From: Planctomycetota bacterium
GTDB lineage: Bacteria; Planctomycetota; SZUA-567
DNA: 8,349 bases
Assembly: GCA_020860865.1 (NCBI GenBank)
Contig: JAJBTL010000438.1
Location: 1-8,349, forward strand
Direction: 5' to 3'
Shown here: positions 6,361 to 8,349 of the stretch, one piece after another
Position numbering within the stretch: the first letter of the stretch is position 1
How the letters are laid out: each line of letters starts with the position of its first letter
Notes under the pieces: generated by a model
What the model saw: only the letters and a program-made list of their open reading frames with translations
Database searches by the model: none
What the model was told of the DNA's origin: nothing
Made by a program: the position numbers and the translations under genes

Positions 6361-6395
6361 CGCCGGCCACCCGAAGGTTGCCGGCGCTTTTATTT
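6361..6395. terminator. Two-way intrinsic terminator between convergent genes
   Basis: CGCCGGC (6361-6367) pairs with GCCGGCG (6380-6386), with three more pairs inside after one mismatch and a CGAA loop. A T-rich run follows on the + strand (6388-6395), and an A-rich run precedes it (6353-6360), which gives T residues on the - strand. It can end both the binding-protein transcript and the flgF-flgG transcript, whose stop codon is only about 35 bases away. Confidence 0.8.
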
Positions 6396-6429
6396 GATGT
6401 GGTAACTCTGCGGCATAAACCGCTGAAGA

Positions 6430-7248
6430 CTACCGCTTCAACCCGTTCACCGTCTGGAGCATTTCGTCCGAGGTGGTGATGGATTTCGAATTGAATTCGT
6501 AGGCGCGCCGGGCGGCAATCATGTTGACCATTTCCGAAATGGCGTCGACGTTACTCTGTTCAATGACCTGGGAGCGGATGGTGCCGAACTGGTCCTGGCC
6601 GGGTTCCCCTTGCTGCGCTTCGCCGGACGATTCGGACTGGACCCAGCGGTTGTTGCCGATGGGTTCGAGGCCGGCCGGGTTCATGAAGGCGAACAGGTTG
6701 ATTTGTCCCACTTCGGCAAACTCTTCCTCGCCCGGAAGGCGCTGGAAGATGCGGCCTTCCGGGGTAATCTGGACAGCGGTGGCCTCGTTCGAGACGTTGC
6801 CGGGTTGAGGGCTCAGAAGGAAGCCGTCGACCGACATGAGGCGGCCTTCGTTGTCGAGGCGGAAGTTGCCGTCACGGGTATAGGCGAAGTTGCCGTCCCC
6901 CATGTCGAGGCGGAAGAAGTTCCGGATCTGGTTGGACTGCGGTTCCTCGATCATCATGTCGAACCAGTTGCCCGTTTCGACCACCGCGCCGACCGTCATG
7001 ACGGGCGTGGTGCCGGCGACCTTGACGCCGAGACCGACCTGGACGCCGACCGGCAGGTTGACCATGCCATCGGTGCCGCCCTGGAGGCCGGAAGCGCGGG
7101 AGGTCTGGTACATGAGATCCTGGAAGTTGACAATCTTCTTTTTATAGCCGTTCGTATTGACGTTGGTCAAATCATGGGCGATGTTGTCGATATAGAACTG
7201 CATCGCCTTCATGCCGGTGGCGCCGCTCCAGAGCGAACGAATCATCAT
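6430..7248 (-). CDS. flgG: Flagellar distal rod protein FlgG
   Basis: The 272-residue product is a full-length FlgG-like rod protein, exported through the flagellar type III apparatus to form the distal rod that links the motor to the hook. The N-terminal rod signature is at about 21-38 (DNIAHDLTNVNTNGYKKK), preceded by MIRSLWSGATGMKAMQFYI. The C-terminal D0 helix is at 239-272 (MVNMIAARRAYEFNSKSITTSDEMLQTVNGLKR), with the expected RAYE-N-K and DEML residues. The middle carries the usual FAYTRDGNFRLDNEGRL stretch. The start at 7248 has GGAAG seven bases upstream; a second ATG directly follows. It lies downstream of flgF on the same strand and is the last gene before a terminator. The N-terminal wording and LKR ending resemble spirochaete FlgG. 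Unlike flgF it is intact. Confidence 0.93.
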   Translation of the reverse strand: MMIRSLWSGATGMKAMQFYIDNIAHDLTNVNTNGYKKKIVNFQDLMYQTSRASGLQGGTDGMVNLPVGVQVGLGVKVAGTTPVMTVGAVVETGNWFDMMIEEPQSNQIRNFFRLDMGDGNFAYTRDGNFRLDNEGRLMSVDGFLLSPQPGNVSNEATAVQITPEGRIFQRLPGEEEFAEVGQINLFAFMNPAGLEPIGNNRWVQSESSGEAQQGEPGQDQFGTIRSQVIEQSNVDAISEMVNMIAARRAYEFNSKSITTSDEMLQTVNGLKR

Positions 7249-7323
7249 GGCAGCACTTCCTTTCTGGGAGGGATGGGGGAGTTTTTCGGCCCGTCCCTGT
7301 TTAATTCAAAATAGTAAAGTTCT

Positions 7324-8163
7324 TTACTCAATCGGTCCGCCGCGTCGACGCGGCGTGGGCCTACGCCTGCCTGGCGATACGGCTGACGGCGTTTCCGAGT
7401 TGTTCGTCCTGTATGGACAGGAACCGCATGTTCGTTTCATGCGGCTTGCTTCGATCATATGGGTCATTTCCTCAATCGCCGACGTCGACGACATTTCGAG
7501 GTACCCGGACATCACGCCGTCCTGGTACGGTTCCATAACCGCGCCGGAGGCGATGAAGTGGTTTTCGCCGGTTTTGACCATGAGGTCCCAATCGGCCGTC
7601 CGCATGATGGCGATTTGCCCGAGGATGGCATTCCCTTCCTCGTTCGGCAGGTTGGCGATGATGTTGCCGTCTTCCCGGACGGTGACGATGGCGCCGGGCG
7701 GGGTGTCGACGTTGATGGGTTCCCCCTCCGGGCCGAGAACGAGATCGCCCGCCATGTTCCGGAGGATGCCGTTCTGGTCCGGCACGAAATGGCCGTCACG
7801 GCTGTAGTAGATGTTGTTCGCCTCGGCGCCTTCCCGACGGAGAGTAAAGAACGAGGTCCGGCCGGAATGCGGTTCGTCGTGAAGCGCCATGTCGAAGACG
7901 TTCCCGGTGTGCTGCATCGGGCCCGGGGTAAGGTTCGAGTACGTGGTCTCGTTCCAGGTGCCGCCGCCGGTTTGCATGAGGATTTCGTCCCACTTGTCCA
8001 GGCGGCTCGGGTGGAAGATGTTCTCCACCGGCACTTCCTTAAAGATGGACCAGTCCGGCTTGAAGCCGTTCGTGTTGGCGTTCGCGAGGTTGTTCGAAAT
8101 GGTGGCGTGGCGGTGACTCTGCACCATGGCGCCCATTGTCGACAGATACATCCCGTAAATCAT
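7324..8163 (-). CDS. flgF: Flagellar proximal rod protein FlgF, frameshifted near the C-terminus
   Basis: A FlgF/FlhO-type rod protein upstream of flgG. The ATG at 8163 has a GGGGG-type ribosome-binding site eight bases upstream and matches the family start (MIYGMYLSTMGAM); an in-frame ATG at 8238 is probably not used. The rod signature is at about 20-35 (ATISNNLANANTNGFK) and a YSRDGHF stretch lies in the middle. The frame is normal to Arg241 (MTHMIEASR), where the family expects AYETN. Instead it runs through an unrelated, Arg/Pro-rich 38-residue tail to 7324. In another frame the sequence continues as ETNMRFLSIQDEQLGNAVSRIARQA and stops at 7361-7363, a typical ending. Restoring SRAYE needs four more bases near 7438-7441; one base would restore only the frame. 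The break sits in a CCGCATG/CATGCGG inverted repeat. Loss of the terminal D0 helix would be expected to block rod assembly, so assembly error is a serious alternative. Confidence 0.85.
   Translation of the reverse strand: MIYGMYLSTMGAMVQSHRHATISNNLANANTNGFKPDWSIFKEVPVENIFHPSRLDKWDEILMQTGGGTWNETTYSNLTPGPMQHTGNVFDMALHDEPHSGRTSFFTLRREGAEANNIYYSRDGHFVPDQNGILRNMAGDLVLGPEGEPINVDTPPGAIVTVREDGNIIANLPNEEGNAILGQIAIMRTADWDLMVKTGENHFIASGAVMEPYQDGVMSGYLEMSSTSAIEEMTHMIEASRMKRTCGSCPYRTNNSETPSAVSPGRRRPTPRRRGGPIE
7338..7355. repeat. Perfect 18-base palindrome after the expected flgF stop
   Basis: CGCCGCGTC is followed directly by its inverted copy GACGCGGCG. It lies six bases past the expected flgF stop (7361-7363), in the flgF-flgG gap. 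A second palindrome, GTAAAG-TT-CTTTAC, is at 7314-7327. Neither has a good T-run. They may be mRNA processing or stability elements, and their position supports the 7361 stop as the natural end of flgF. Confidence 0.55.
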
Positions 8164-8242
8164 GACTTTGTCCCCCTTCAGTAAAAGTCGTCTTGAGGTA
8201 AAGCAACAGCCTTGCCAGCGTTTTCGGAAATGCGTCAAGACT

Positions 8243-8271
8243 TTTATAAGTCGATTTTCGGAAGAAGTTTA
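8243..8271 (-). promoter_or_regulatory. Weak candidate flagellar promoter upstream of flgF
   Basis: On the - strand TAAA (8271-8268) is followed by CTTATAA, with TATAAA at 8248-8243. The arrangement faintly recalls a sigma28 promoter (TAAA then GCCGATAA) or a sigma70 -10 box with a poor -35 box. No other gene is visible in 8164-8349. The flagellar genes might equally be read from a promoter right of the window. Confidence 0.22.
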
Positions 8272-8349
8272 GGATTGTTGAAAGGTTCCGCATCGCTTCC
8301 GGGCGGGACGGATCAGGGGAACATCTCCGGCAAATAGTGCCGTCCGGTT

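Noticed and set aside
6610..8184. + strand open frames opposite flgG and flgF (6610-7314 and 7459-8184)
   Set aside because: Antisense shadows of recognisable flagellar genes, without motifs.
1..8349. CRISPR arrays, insertion sequences, tRNA or rRNA genes
   Set aside because: No regularly spaced repeats, transposase motifs, terminal inverted repeats with an enclosed transposase gene, or tRNA/rRNA-like sequence were seen.

Overview
The window is GC-rich (about 60% by eye) bacterial DNA that reads as chromosomal sequence from a flagellated anaerobe. The best guess at source is a spirochaete. The FlgG rod protein has a spirochaete-like N-terminus and an EFNSK...LKR ending, and sensory [FeFe]-hydrogenases of the kind at the left edge are known from anaerobic spirochaetes and clostridia. 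This assignment rests on remembered family features, not on a search.

Layout. (1) Bases 1-1499, + strand: the 3' part of a gene for a sensory-type [FeFe]-hydrogenase domain fused to a small 4Fe-4S domain and a cytoplasmic methyl-accepting chemotaxis (MCP) signalling domain. It is followed by a 200-base gap holding a possible structured RNA and a strong intrinsic terminator (1702-1750). (2) Bases 1824-5074, - strand: three catabolic genes in the order iolN, iolM, iolO. They match the Thermotoga-type inositol route: 3-dehydro-scyllo-inosose is formed by IolM, opened by IolN and epimerised by IolO to D-tagaturonate. The first enzyme (IolG) and any transporter are not in the window. A good sigma70-type promoter drives iolN. 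A terminator hairpin lies between iolM and iolO, and two further hairpins lie between iolN and iolM. (3) Bases 5075-5500: an AT-rich divergent regulatory region with promoters in both directions, an exact 14-base direct repeat 53 bases apart, and palindromes. (4) Bases 5501-6308, + strand: a frame-shifted periplasmic binding protein whose lobes are in circularly permuted order. (5) Bases 6361-6395: a two-way terminator. (6) Bases 6430-8163, - strand: flgG and flgF, flagellar rod genes. flgF has a frameshift close to its C-terminus.

How it fits together. The left gene probably senses H2 or redox state and signals to a chemotaxis-like pathway. The iol genes convert an oxidised inositol to a hexuronate that can enter central metabolism. 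The divergent binding protein might serve the same substrate or amino acids, but nothing in the sequence ties it to inositol. The flagellar genes are a separate unit read from beyond the right edge or from a promoter near 8250. Two of the six genes carry frameshifts, so either local decay or assembly error has to be considered.
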